Positions 44,749 to 53,256 of a stretch of 64,000 bases of DNA are shown here, piece by piece. How positions within the stretch are numbered: the stretch's first letter is position 1; each line of letters opens with the position of its first letter. The notes below the pieces were generated by a model. It saw only the letters and a program-made list of their open reading frames with translations. It was not told the origin of the DNA and did not search any database. Location of the stretch: assembly GCA_024233595.1 (NCBI GenBank), contig JACKPK010000004.1, positions 106,258 through 170,257 on the forward strand, written 5' to 3'. Made by a program: the position numbers and the translations under genes. Source of the stretch: Deltaproteobacteria bacterium (GTDB taxonomy: Bacteria; UBA10199; JADGCS01).

Positions 44749-46047
44749 ATGACAGCAAGCGAACCAACAATTCAAATCCTCAACAGCGCTCGCGCGCAAT
44801 TTGCCGATTTGCCGCCAGAAGCCATCATCAAAACCGTGGCCTTGCGCTCCGGATTGCGTTTTTCCAAACAAGCGCTCGATGGCTTTGCCAAACAAAAGGC
44901 CAAATCGTATTTTATTTTTTCTTTTGATCACGTGACACAAGACGAACTTTCGGAACAAGAGCGCCACGCTGTGCCTGAAGAAATCGCCCTGACTGGAGGC
45001 CCCTGGGAACTCAAACGCACCATTGTTTCTGTGCGTGTCGATCCCAAATCTCCTTTGTTAATCGATGTGGATGATCATGGCGCCCCGGTCCTAAAAATAG
45101 ATGACCAGCTCTTTGCGCAAGTGGCCACACAAAAGATTCCCGATTATTATGATTGCCAGTTAGAAAACGGCAAGCCAGTCTCAGACATTACACCAACAAT
45201 CGAATGGGGTTATTTAATTTACATCACCGCGTTTCGGCTTTGCCAATACTGGGGCAAAAAAGAAGAATGCCAGTTCTGCGACATCAACGAAAACTACCGC
45301 CAACAAAAAAAGCAACGCAGCTACACTGGCGTTAAAGATCCCGAGCAGGTTGTCGAATCCTTGCGCCTCATTGAACAAAGCACAAACGGCTCTGAAACCA
45401 TGGCTTACACAGTGACCGGCGGTAGCATCACCACGGAACTAAACGGCCTTAAAGAATGTGAATTTTACGCGCGCTACGCCGCGGCCATCGAGTCCGCTTT
45501 TCCCGGTCGCTGGATTGGCAAAGCAGTTGTGCAAGCGCTGCCTTTACCCGAAGTGCAAGAGCTCAAAAAATCGGGCTACACCATTTATCATCCCAATTAC
45601 GAAGTCTGGGAGAAAAAACTTTTTGAAAAAATTTGCCCCGGCAAAGAAAGTTACGTGGGCTGGCAAGAATGGATGGATCGCATCGTGGCCTCAGCAGAAG
45701 TCTTTGGCCCCGAAAATGTCATCCCTAATTTTGTGGCAGGCGTTGAGATGGCCAAACCGTATGGCTATCAAAATGTTGATGAGGCCATTGCGTCCACACA
45801 ATCGGGCTTAGAGTACTTCATGAGCAAAGGCATCAGCCCGCGCTTCACACTCTGGTGCCCCGAGCCACTCACAGTTTTGGGCAAAGACAACAGCGCGCCC
45901 CCTCTAGAGTACTTTTTAAAATTGCTGCGCGTCTACCGCGATACTCACAGCAAATACAATCTGCCCGTGCCTCCCGGCTACGGTCCTGCTGGTGCTGGTA
46001 AAGCGGTGTTTTCGGTGTCGGCTTTTATGGATGTGCTTGGCATGTAA
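44749..46047 (+). CDS. Radical SAM enzyme with atypical CX8CX2C cluster motif
   Basis: 432 residues from the ATG at 44749. The cluster Cys are at 165, 174 and 177 (FRLCQYWGKKEECQFCDIN), a CX8CX2C arrangement where the family standard is CX3CX2C. A TGG block follows (YTVTGGSITTE, ~217), which fits the glycine-rich SAM-binding GGE region. PNFVAGVEMAKPYG (~327) and PVPPGYGPAGAG near the C-terminus are further conserved-looking blocks. Product and substrate are unknown. Isolated in a repeat-rich region, with no maturase partner or precursor peptide seen nearby. Confidence 0.8.
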   Translation: MTASEPTIQILNSARAQFADLPPEAIIKTVALRSGLRFSKQALDGFAKQKAKSYFIFSFDHVTQDELSEQERHAVPEEIALTGGPWELKRTIVSVRVDPKSPLLIDVDDHGAPVLKIDDQLFAQVATQKIPDYYDCQLENGKPVSDITPTIEWGYLIYITAFRLCQYWGKKEECQFCDINENYRQQKKQRSYTGVKDPEQVVESLRLIEQSTNGSETMAYTVTGGSITTELNGLKECEFYARYAAAIESAFPGRWIGKAVVQALPLPEVQELKKSGYTIYHPNYEVWEKKLFEKICPGKESYVGWQEWMDRIVASAEVFGPENVIPNFVAGVEMAKPYGYQNVDEAIASTQSGLEYFMSKGISPRFTLWCPEPLTVLGKDNSAPPLEYFLKLLRVYRDTHSKYNLPVPPGYGPAGAGKAVFSVSAFMDVLGM

Positions 46048-46055
46048 ATGCCAAA

Positions 46056-46086
46056 GCTCTCCTGCTCTATTTGCTCTCCTGCTCTA
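46056..46086. repeat. 14-bp direct repeat
   Basis: GCTCTCCTGCTCTA occurs twice (46056-46069 and 46073-46086) separated by TTT, between the radical SAM stop and the truncated nucleotidyltransferase gene. Confidence 0.8.
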
Positions 46087-46115
46087 CTGTCACTTTATAA
46101 TAAACTATAAAAAAT

Positions 46116-46358
46116 ATGATGGTATTTTCAGTCTATAACCCCGATGCTCCCTTAGAGCATATTGATGTTAAAATTGACGGCAGGGAAAATTTTGAGAAAA
46201 TTTTGGCAAATTCTGTTAAAATGAGCACCGATGGTTTTGAAATTCCCGTTGCAAGCATCGATGACCTTATTGAGCTAAAAACAAAAGCTGGTCGCGAGCG
46301 CGACCTTATAGACATAAAAGTGCTAAGAAAATTGCAAAATTATGGCAGACAAAAATAA
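46116..46358 (+). CDS. 5'-truncated nucleotidyltransferase-like (AbiEii/MNT-type) remnant
   Basis: 80 residues. Only the C-terminal part typical of small nucleotidyltransferase-fold proteins is present: FSVYNPDAPLEHIDVKID (~4-21) and IPVASIDDLIELKTKAGRER (~43). In complete relatives this is preceded by ~90-100 residues with the GxxAxxxHG...DxD catalytic site, which are absent here. It is therefore probably inactive. A 17-bp overlap with the next gene keeps the original operon arrangement. Confidence 0.65.
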   Translation: MMVFSVYNPDAPLEHIDVKIDGRENFEKILANSVKMSTDGFEIPVASIDDLIELKTKAGRERDLIDIKVLRKLQNYGRQK

Positions 46359-46542
46359 AAATAGCATCCCTTTAAACACAGAAAACGACACCGAGTTTGA
46401 CTGGCAAGATATTCTTTATTTCAAAAACCTTTCCACAAAAGAAAAACTCGAGCATATGGAAAAGATGCAGAAGTTTTTTGATAAAATCACTCCCGACTCT
46501 GCCAAAAAAAAATACGCATGGCTAAAAGAACAAGGGTTTTGA
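46342..46542 (+). CDS. Small partner protein of the nucleotidyltransferase remnant
   Basis: 66 residues. Hydrophilic and largely helical (FKNLSTKEKLEHMEKMQKFF), with a C-terminal WLKEQGF. Size and overlap with the preceding gene fit the small partner found beside many such nucleotidyltransferase-like proteins (toxin-antitoxin-like pairs), but the family is not identified. Confidence 0.6.
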   Translation: MADKNKNSIPLNTENDTEFDWQDILYFKNLSTKEKLEHMEKMQKFFDKITPDSAKKKYAWLKEQGF

Positions 46543-46932
46543 AAGCTCTTAGGCTCCTAGGCTCTTAGACACCTAAGCCCTTTCCCGCATCTCTTCTACT
46601 TCTGACAAAACCACACGCCGTGCTTGTAGGCGCGTGGCCAGGCCGCATTCCTGTTTGCAATTGTTCAGGCTCCACCACACTTCCGGCTACCAAAACAGCA
46701 GAGTCTCCATCATTTTATTTTTGTGCTCCCTGTGCAGTTTGTGTTGCTAATGCACTGGGTCCTAATGTTGCGTGCAAAAAAAGACATGGGAAAAGGCATG
46801 ACGAAGGACAAAATACCCCGATCATTAAAAACAAGAGTCTCGAATTGGTTAGAAATGAAAATTATTAATATCTAATTAATTTCAATTAGTTATGAGATAT
46901 TTTTTAGAATGTACGTACTCGGTACGGGCGGA
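46543..46932. other. Gene-poor stretch
   Basis: About 390 bp between the remnant pair and the insertion sequence. It starts with CTTAGG/CCTAGG-type short repeats. A plus-strand open frame (46620-46868; Cys-rich, no ribosome-binding site) has no recognisable family and atypical composition, so I do not call it a gene. The last ~70 bp are AT-rich and lead into GTACGTAC next to the IS end. Confidence 0.5.
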
Positions 46933-47972
46933 TTCAATAACTAAGTGCAACACCCGGAGGAGAAGACCTCGTAAGGGGTTAAAAAGTTGAGACATTTTTT
47001 AGGTCTATGGTTTAGCAGATTCTGTATTTCTTTCAATCTCTTGGTTTTTACTCTCCTCAGGTCTGTCTTTTTAGGTAGATACCTTCTGATTAGCCCATTG
47101 GTATTCTCAACACTTCCTTTCTCCCAGCTATGGTAAGGTTGGCAGAAGTAGGACTTGGTTTTTAAAACCTTATTGGTCTTCCAATGATCTCTATTCTCCA
47201 TCCCATTGTCATATAATTGATTTTCTCTTGTGCTCTGGAACCTCGGAAGGTTGTTTATGAAGGCCTTTCGGTGTTTGAGGCTTTTTATTGCTCTACTCTA
47301 CCAATGATCACAAAACGCGATTTTCTCTCAACCGTCACTAACAACGAACTGGTATTTTTATTTGAAACCACAAGATCTGATTCCCAATGGCCAAACTCTT
47401 TACGTTCATCAACTTCTTGAGGACGCTCTGATATTGGGGTTTTGAAAGGAATATACTTTCCAGGACCAGATCTAAATGAATAACCCCTTGGCATTCTCGT
47501 TTTAAACTTACGGGTTAAATAGACAATCAGATCTGGACGATCACTGTATATCCACTGGTAGATTGTTTCATGGCAGACATGGCGAAAGTCCTTTAATTGC
47601 TTTAAACGCCCAGAAATCTGCTCTGGAGACCAATCCTGTTTGAGCTTTTCTTCAATAAAATCTCTAGTTTGGATATTTTGGATTCTTTCCACTTTTCTAG
47701 AAAAACGCCTTCTTGCATCAGATACTTTCTCGGCATTTTTACCTAAATACCGACCACTCTCTAAGCTATTACGGCTTAGCTCTCTGCTGATTGTACTGGG
47801 GGATCGTTCTAGAATCCTAGCTATCTCTCGAATGGACTTGTGATTCACATAAAGCCTTTGAATCACATACCTTTCTTGCGATGACAGCTGCTTAAACAAC
47901 CTCTTTTCACTCATGAACATCCTCTAGCCCAGAGAGGTTCTTCGTGACTAGGTGTTGCATTTACTTATTGAA
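46933..47972 (-). mobile_element. IS30-family insertion sequence
   Basis: About 1,040 bp bounded by inverted repeats: TTCAATAACTAAGTGCAACACC at the left end (46933-46954) and, on the opposite strand, TTCAATAAGTAAATGCAACACC at the right (47951-47972), 20 of 22 identical. The single transposase gene inside is frameshifted. No clean target duplication is visible. A further GATTCAATAAC lies 25 bp beyond the right end (47997-48007), perhaps the relic of another end. Confidence 0.9.
46941..47920 (-). pseudogene. IS30-family transposase, frameshifted
   Basis: The N-terminal part (47920-47285) has the IS30 HTH (SIREIARILERSPSTISREL) and the first catalytic Asp in HWESDLVVSNK. A -1 shift near 47283 in CAATAAAAAGCC is needed to continue into IKSLKHRKAFINNLP, YDNGMENRDHW (second Asp) and YHSWEKGSVENTNGLIRRY (the Glu), ending at 46941. 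All DDE residues survive, so the element was recently active, but the shift probably inactivates it. No slippery heptamer is evident at the site. Confidence 0.88.
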
Positions 47973-48021
47973 CTCATGACGTACATTTTTAAGGTCGATT
48001 CAATAACACCACAACATAACA

Positions 48022-48050
48022 AAGAAAAAACTGCTGTTTTAATTCAGCAG
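48022..48050 (-). terminator. Intrinsic terminator of the 48052-49212 gene
   Basis: On the minus strand CTGCTG and CAGCAG pair over an 8-nt loop and are followed by TTTTTTCTTT, immediately after the stop codon. Confidence 0.8.
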
Positions 48051-48051
48051 C

Positions 48052-49212
48052 CTAGCTTCTCTGCTGCACTTTTGGAATGAGACCTTGCATCGCGCGTCGT
48101 TCTCGCAATCCTGTCGCAAGGTCCAAAACAAGACCTAGCATTTCCACACACTCTTTGTTTTCTTGTGTGATCTTAGCACCATCACGCTGTGCAATTGCGA
48201 TTCTGACAATGAGGTCATCTAAACTTTGCAAATTTCCAAATTCATTTTCGATCTGAAGGTCTACTTCCCTTTGTAAAGCACCAATCAAATCAGACAATGT
48301 AACAAAACGCTCTTTTTGTGTTTGCAATAATCCCTTATCGCTCTGCTCTTGTGTTTGTGAAATTTGATTTGAAAGAGATGCGATCGTCTCGTCAACATCA
48401 GGCACCAGTTGGCTCTCTAGGAATAATTTTTGAACAGCAAGATCATTAAGAAACACTCTTAAAATAAACTCCCTTTGCAATGCGTGATTCTCCTGCATCT
48501 GATCAACCACCAAACGCGCACGTTTTACTTTCCAATCCTCTAAGATTTGCGCACGGTCTTCCAAATTCTCACGCATTTTTCCTCTGGCCCCATTGACCCC
48601 GGCAAGCACCCCAGAAAAAATACCACTGCCAAACACAACAGCAACTAACACTAAGGCTGCGATTGGCTCACTGGACCCTAGGGCCGAAACACAAGCCAAA
48701 CTGGACAACATCCCCATCAGCACAGCAGGAATAGCAGCTGCAGCAAGATATTTTTTCTTAAAACCAAATGCCAGCGCGAGAGGAATGAGCGCACCACTGC
48801 CAGACCCTATAATACTGCTCACAGTCGCCAGGAGAGTATTTTCATTGAATACAAAGGCAAAAAATCCCCCAATAACAATAGCCATTGCCCCTCCAGCTAT
48901 TCCTGTATAACTTGAAGCTCTAGCAGCACTGTCTTGCCACACATCTGTCCAACGTGTGGGTAGATTTGTTGGTTGTTTGGGGATTTCTGAAACCGCTGTT
49001 GCTAGATCATGATTCGAAGCAATAGCGGCTTGCAAATAAGCATCATTCTCTCTGGCAAAGAGACTCAGAAAAGTATCAACAAACGGAGCCTGAACTTGAG
49101 AAATTTGTTTTGCATCAAATGCAGAATGCTCTACCACACCACTTGCCTCTGCAACCCCTGCCTGAGTCACTGGGGGCGTAAAGGGCACTTTTGTGGGGAA
49201 AGTTAAAGGCAT
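48052..49212 (-). CDS. Integral membrane protein with cytoplasmic coiled-coil tail, unknown function
   Basis: 386 residues. Hydrophilic N-terminal ~100 residues, then four or five membrane segments at ~105-215 (AGGAMAIVIGGFFAFVF; AAIPAVLMGMLSSLACVSAL; IAALVLVAVVFGSGIFSGVL) rich in Gly/Ala, and a ~170-residue helical C-terminus with heptad-like Leu/Gln/Glu repeats. No family recognised. It is an independent unit with its own terminator, on the edge of the IS-bearing region. Confidence 0.72.
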   Translation of the reverse strand: MPLTFPTKVPFTPPVTQAGVAEASGVVEHSAFDAKQISQVQAPFVDTFLSLFARENDAYLQAAIASNHDLATAVSEIPKQPTNLPTRWTDVWQDSAARASSYTGIAGGAMAIVIGGFFAFVFNENTLLATVSSIIGSGSGALIPLALAFGFKKKYLAAAAIPAVLMGMLSSLACVSALGSSEPIAALVLVAVVFGSGIFSGVLAGVNGARGKMRENLEDRAQILEDWKVKRARLVVDQMQENHALQREFILRVFLNDLAVQKLFLESQLVPDVDETIASLSNQISQTQEQSDKGLLQTQKERFVTLSDLIGALQREVDLQIENEFGNLQSLDDLIVRIAIAQRDGAKITQENKECVEMLGLVLDLATGLRERRAMQGLIPKVQQRS

Positions 49213-49229
49213 AATCTTTTAATCTCACT

Positions 49230-50120
49230 CTATTCATTTGAAGCAGAAAAACTTTCAATAAGTTCATCCGCAAGATAAGAGCTGCGCACAAAGGGGCCCG
49301 AAAAGACCGCTTTGAACCCAAGGTCCAACCCAAATTGTTTGTGTTCATCAAAAATATCAGGATGAATGAATTCCGTCACCGGCAAATGCTTTGGCGATGG
49401 CTGCAAGTATTGCCCCAAGGTGAGCATGTCACAACCAGAATCACGCAGGTCTTTCATGGCCTGAAACACCTCACCACGCGATTCCCCAAGGCCCAGCATC
49501 ATGCCAGATTTGGTGATGATGTGCGGGTGGTGTTTTTTAACATGCGCAATGACACCCAAAGAGCGACGGTAATCAGAAGCCGAACGCACCTCTGCGGTGA
49601 GACGTTCGATGGTTTCCAGATTGTGATTAAAAACAGAAATCTGTTCCGCACAGACGCGATCAATGCAATCGCCACGACCTTGAAAATCAGGCGTGAGCAC
49701 TTCGATTGATGTGTTGGGATTTAGCGCTTTGCTCTCACGAATCACTGCTGCAAAATGCGTGGAACCCAAATCGTTTTTAAGATCATCGCGATCAACGGAT
49801 GTGATCACAATGTGTTTGTAGCCATGCGCCTTGATCCAGTTGGCCACATTCTTTGGTTCATTGGGATCCAAAGCCGGAGGGCGTCCTGATTTTACATTGC
49901 AAAACTTACAAGTGCGCGTGCAAACGTCACCCATGATCATGACTGTTGCCACGCCTTTGGCAAAACACTCCGAAATGTTGGGGCAACTGGCTTCCTCACA
50001 AACCGAATGCAAATTGAGCGAGCGTAATTCAGCTTTGACTTTACGCTGATTGTTAAGCGACATTTTCTTTTTAAGCCATGGCGGCTTGCGCATGGTGATG
50101 GGCTGTGGGATCTCGTTCAT
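49230..50120 (-). CDS. lipA: Lipoyl synthase
   Basis: 296 residues from the ATG at 50120. Both iron-sulfur clusters are encoded: the auxiliary CX4CX5C (CEEASCPNISEC, ~41) and the radical SAM CX3CX2C (CTRTCKFC, ~67). The C-terminal SSYLADE supplies the conserved RSSY Ser. It inserts two sulfurs into protein-bound octanoyl groups to form lipoate for pyruvate/2-oxoglutarate dehydrogenase and the glycine cleavage system. No lipB adjacent. Confidence 0.96.
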   Translation of the reverse strand: MNEIPQPITMRKPPWLKKKMSLNNQRKVKAELRSLNLHSVCEEASCPNISECFAKGVATVMIMGDVCTRTCKFCNVKSGRPPALDPNEPKNVANWIKAHGYKHIVITSVDRDDLKNDLGSTHFAAVIRESKALNPNTSIEVLTPDFQGRGDCIDRVCAEQISVFNHNLETIERLTAEVRSASDYRRSLGVIAHVKKHHPHIITKSGMMLGLGESRGEVFQAMKDLRDSGCDMLTLGQYLQPSPKHLPVTEFIHPDIFDEHKQFGLDLGFKAVFSGPFVRSSYLADELIESFSASNE

Positions 50121-50155
50121 AAGCCTGGCCCGTAACAAATTCTAAACTTTGAAAT

Positions 50156-50182
50156 CAACGCCTCTTTGCTATACTCTTGGTA
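50156..50182 (+). promoter_or_regulatory. Sigma-70-like promoter with near-leaderless start
   Basis: TTGAAA and TATACT are about 15 nt apart upstream of the HAD-phosphatase ATG at 50185. A start 6-8 nt after the -10 would leave only a few nucleotides of leader, and no Shine-Dalgarno sequence is present. Spacing is shorter than ideal. Confidence 0.35.
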
Positions 50183-50184
50183 TC

Positions 50185-50904
50185 ATGAAGCAAATTATCG
50201 CCTTTTTTGACTTTGACGACACCATCATTTCGGGGACAAACTCCTTTTACCTCTATATTAAATACATGGTCAAAAAGCGCCAAATGTCGATTTGGAACCT
50301 GGTCAAAGGCTTGCTGTACTCGGCCTTACACAAATTCAACCTTTTGGATGCCGAAAAACTCTTAGATAAATTCGCCGTCAGTTACAAAGGCCAAAGTGAA
50401 GCCGCGCTGCTTAAACAAACACAAGATTGGTTTGCCAAAGAGGTCGTGCCCTACATTGCCAAAGAAGCAATCCAAAAAATCAATTGGCACAAAGAGCAAG
50501 GCCACAAGGTTGTGCTCATCACCAGCGCCAATCAATTTGTTTGTGAACCCGCAAAAAACCACCTGCCTCTTGATGATGTCCTGCACACCATCATCGAATC
50601 CAAAAATGACAAGCTCACGGGACTCGTCGTTAAACCTCTTTGCTATCGCGATGGCAAAGTTCTTTACGCCAAACGCTATTGCGAACAACACGGGCATGAC
50701 ATTCAACAAGCTTACTTTTATTCCGATTCCATCACCGACTTGCCCTTGCTCAGCGAAGTCAAATTCCCCCACGCTGTGAACCCCGACCCCTTACTTGCCC
50801 GCGAAGCCAACAAACGCAATTGGCCTATTTTGCAATGGCGCTCCGTCATCGGAAAAAACTCCTCTCAATCACAAAGCGAGAAAAATCTGTCAGAATGTCA
50901 ATAA
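50185..50904 (+). CDS. HAD-superfamily IB phosphatase
   Basis: 239 residues. The nucleophile motif is FFDFDDTI (~7-14, where the first Asp is the acceptor), motif II is VVLITSAN (~110) and the motif III/IV acid pair occurs in YFYSDSITDLPLLSEV (~177). This is the HAD-IB subgroup related to SerB; many members dephosphorylate phosphoserine or lipid-linked phosphates. A basic tail is added at the C-terminus. No Shine-Dalgarno upstream of the ATG. Confidence 0.86.
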   Translation: MKQIIAFFDFDDTIISGTNSFYLYIKYMVKKRQMSIWNLVKGLLYSALHKFNLLDAEKLLDKFAVSYKGQSEAALLKQTQDWFAKEVVPYIAKEAIQKINWHKEQGHKVVLITSANQFVCEPAKNHLPLDDVLHTIIESKNDKLTGLVVKPLCYRDGKVLYAKRYCEQHGHDIQQAYFYSDSITDLPLLSEVKFPHAVNPDPLLAREANKRNWPILQWRSVIGKNSSQSQSEKNLSECQ

Positions 50905-50986
50905 TCTGTCGCTAATCCCCCTCACATTTTCGTAACAAAAACCGTCATCAAGCGCACAATCAGGCTCGTCTTTTACCTGTCATCAC

Positions 50987-51091
50987 ATGCCCCTCCCTCT
51001 GCCCATCCGTCTCAAAGACTTGTTAAATCGACAAATTGAATCATTTAAACTGCAAAAAGAGGCTTTCTTTTGGATTTTAGAAAAAGCGTAG
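50987..51091 (+). CDS. Possible 34-residue peptide (low support)
   Basis: An ATG-TAG frame with a Pro-rich start and a helical, basic remainder (LKDLLNRQIESFKLQKEAF), ending in LEKA. No ribosome-binding site. It ends 26 bp before the sigma-54 promoter of the PP2C gene and may be noise. Confidence 0.22.
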   Translation: MPLPLPIRLKDLLNRQIESFKLQKEAFFWILEKA

Positions 51092-51116
51092 GACAGTCTT
51101 TTACAATTTTTAACTC

Positions 51117-51133
51117 TTGGCACCGGCTTTGCA
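51117..51133 (+). promoter_or_regulatory. Sigma-54-type promoter of the PP2C phosphatase gene
   Basis: TTGGCACCGGCTTTGCA: exact -24/-12 spacing (GG-N10-GC) and full agreement with TTGGCAC-N5-TTGCA. The expected start is near 51144, with a 15-nt leader that contains AAGGAG (51148-51153) before the ATG at 51159. Confidence 0.82.
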
Positions 51134-51158
51134 TAATATAAGGACTCAAGGAGCGGCT

Positions 51159-52187
51159 ATGCTGGAAAACACGCGTTCTGAGGAAGTGCAGATCGAAGAC
51201 AAGAAGAAGGCTCGGGTCGAAAAAAAGCCTCTGCCTATATTGGGTCCCGATCCCAACGGACCTCATTTGTCGACCACACCAGCAGAACAAGCCAAACCTG
51301 TTAGCAAAGAATTTTTATGCCAAGGCATCAGCGAAGACATTTACCAAGGCATCCCTGAATCTTGTCCGCTCAATCATTTTCGTCACGAGTTCATCACAGA
51401 CCTGTCTCAAATTCAGGCCACAACATCTTACGGTGGACCCGGTTCAAAATACAAAGACATCAACGAAGATAGTTTTTTCTTTGGCCAAAACAAAAATGGC
51501 GCCACGCTTGCCGGAGTCATTGATGGCTCAGGGGGCAGCAACCAAGGCTACCTGGCTGGAAAAATTGCCAACCAAGCATTGGCCTCATCTCTTTTGGACA
51601 ACAAAAGCATTCTAGAAAGTTTTAAGATCGCCGATGAAAATGTCGCTGACTTTGGCAATGGTGGCTACGCCACAGGAATTGCAGTCGCGATTGAATCAAA
51701 TCGCATGGCTCATATTGCCGGCAAAGGCGATGCTAAATTACTCACCTTGCGCGATAAAGAAATTTTACTGGAAGGCCGTTCACAGATTCATAGCGCCGTG
51801 GCCAGACACATTGAACGTGGTATATTGCCCGAACACGCCATCCACACATCGTCGCGAAAAAACATTGTGACCAGTGTCATTGGCAACATCAAACTCCCTG
51901 TGTTTCACACAAGCTTTCAAACACAAAAAAACGATTTGATGATTCTTGCTTCGGATGGATTTTGGGATGTGGTGTCTGAATACGAAACAGTCGAGCTTGC
52001 CAAAACAACGCCTGCACACCGCTTACAAGAAGAACTTTTTGAATTGGCTTACGTACGCAATAATTCGACCCAAGCCTTTTTCATTCAATTTTCAAAAGCA
52101 GAAATGCATCAAATGCGTCCACTCTTTGCGCGCAAACGAGATTGCCGCGGTGACAACATCACAGTGATGGTTCTAAATATTAAATGA
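51159..52187 (+). CDS. PP2C-type serine/threonine phosphatase
   Basis: 342 residues; AAGGAG 5 nt before the ATG. Motifs of the PPM family: NEDSFFFG (~105), GVIDGSGGSNQG (~122; the metal-binding DGxGG), an ATGIAVAIE segment (~172), MILASDGFWDVVS (~266) and RGDNITVMVL (~332). It should dephosphorylate Ser/Thr-phosphorylated proteins in the cytoplasm. The first ~75 residues are a charged extension. Expression from a sigma-54 promoter implies control by an enhancer-binding activator, none of which is encoded here. Confidence 0.88.
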   Translation: MLENTRSEEVQIEDKKKARVEKKPLPILGPDPNGPHLSTTPAEQAKPVSKEFLCQGISEDIYQGIPESCPLNHFRHEFITDLSQIQATTSYGGPGSKYKDINEDSFFFGQNKNGATLAGVIDGSGGSNQGYLAGKIANQALASSLLDNKSILESFKIADENVADFGNGGYATGIAVAIESNRMAHIAGKGDAKLLTLRDKEILLEGRSQIHSAVARHIERGILPEHAIHTSSRKNIVTSVIGNIKLPVFHTSFQTQKNDLMILASDGFWDVVSEYETVELAKTTPAHRLQEELFELAYVRNNSTQAFFIQFSKAEMHQMRPLFARKRDCRGDNITVMVLNIK

Positions 52188-52203
52188 TAAATTGTGGTTT
52201 GAT

Positions 52204-53109
52204 TTAGTTAACTGGCGCCGGGATATCTTGCATAGCCACATCTTGCTCTTTTTCCAAGCCGTCTGTGACAATCCCCTTAGCCAATGCCTTAAGATCAAAA
52301 ACAAGATCTTTTCTGTTCTTGGCCTTTTTGATTTCTTCTTTCACAAGATTCCAATCGTAACGATCAATGTTCTCGCCAGCCAATGCCATTTCTTCTTGAA
52401 TCACTTTAATCTTATCAGCAACCTTGTAGTAAACATCTTGATAAACAAGCAAACGCCCATCACTCACCTCTACAAGATCATAGTAAAGCTCAACAGGAAT
52501 TTGCTGTTCAACTTTAACGGCATAAGTACGGCGGCTGTTTTTTTGGTAAGTCGCCAATAGCGCTTCGTCTGTTTTGCTCGTGAGTCTTTGTTGCAACCAC
52601 CACGCTAATTCTTTGGCATCTTCGCTGTACATGCGCATGCAGCCATGGCTAGCAGCTTTGCCAACAGTATGGGGTTTGTTGGTGCCATGAAACATGATCG
52701 CACTGCCAAGTTTCATTTTAACAGGTCCCAATGGATTGTATTTTCCAGGAGGAGTGTCTTTGGCGTCTTTTGCCCATTCACTTGTTTTAGGCGGATACCA
52801 CCAAGGGTTCCATTCAATATTGGTGAGCTTGAGTTCTTTTAACGGCGTGCGATGACGACTGCTCCCCACTGCCACCGGGTAACTTTTAACAAGCTCGCCC
52901 TGCTCGTAAACGTAGAGTTTACGTGCCGCAACATTCACTTTGATGTTAACAGGTGGAACGACTTCGGTTTCTTCTAAAACGGCATTCGCTTCGTCCAAAA
53001 AAGCCACCGGCGTTTCATTGGACATTTGATTCGATTGCGCGAGCGCCTGAAATCCAATGAGGTTCATGATAATGATTGTAAAAAGATAGATAAAGATGCG
53101 CACTAACAT
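52204..53109 (-). CDS. L,D-transpeptidase (YkuD domain)
   Basis: 301 residues from the ATG at 53109 (GGGGGC upstream). Signal peptide ~1-26 (LVRIFIYLFTIIIMNLIGFQ). The catalytic HGTNKPHTVGKAASHGCMRM (~155-174; Cys near 171) is the YkuD motif. After the domain, a ~100-residue helical extension follows. L,D-transpeptidases make 3-3 peptidoglycan crosslinks or attach lipoprotein to peptidoglycan; the extension gives no further clue. Confidence 0.9.
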   Translation of the reverse strand: MLVRIFIYLFTIIIMNLIGFQALAQSNQMSNETPVAFLDEANAVLEETEVVPPVNIKVNVAARKLYVYEQGELVKSYPVAVGSSRHRTPLKELKLTNIEWNPWWYPPKTSEWAKDAKDTPPGKYNPLGPVKMKLGSAIMFHGTNKPHTVGKAASHGCMRMYSEDAKELAWWLQQRLTSKTDEALLATYQKNSRRTYAVKVEQQIPVELYYDLVEVSDGRLLVYQDVYYKVADKIKVIQEEMALAGENIDRYDWNLVKEEIKKAKNRKDLVFDLKALAKGIVTDGLEKEQDVAMQDIPAPVN

Positions 53110-53256
53110 TGTTGCCCCCAAAATTTCGTTCCAATAAGAACGAGCCCTATTGATACTTAACGACAAGAAAACGAGGCATCTTAAATATAAATTAAAATTA
53201 AACAGGGCTAGAGACAGGGGTGTTAAGAGTTGTTGCTCATTGCAAAAAACAGAAAA

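Noticed and set aside
46620..46868. 82-residue Cys-rich open frame
   Set aside because: No ribosome-binding site, no recognised family, atypical composition and located in repeat/IS debris.
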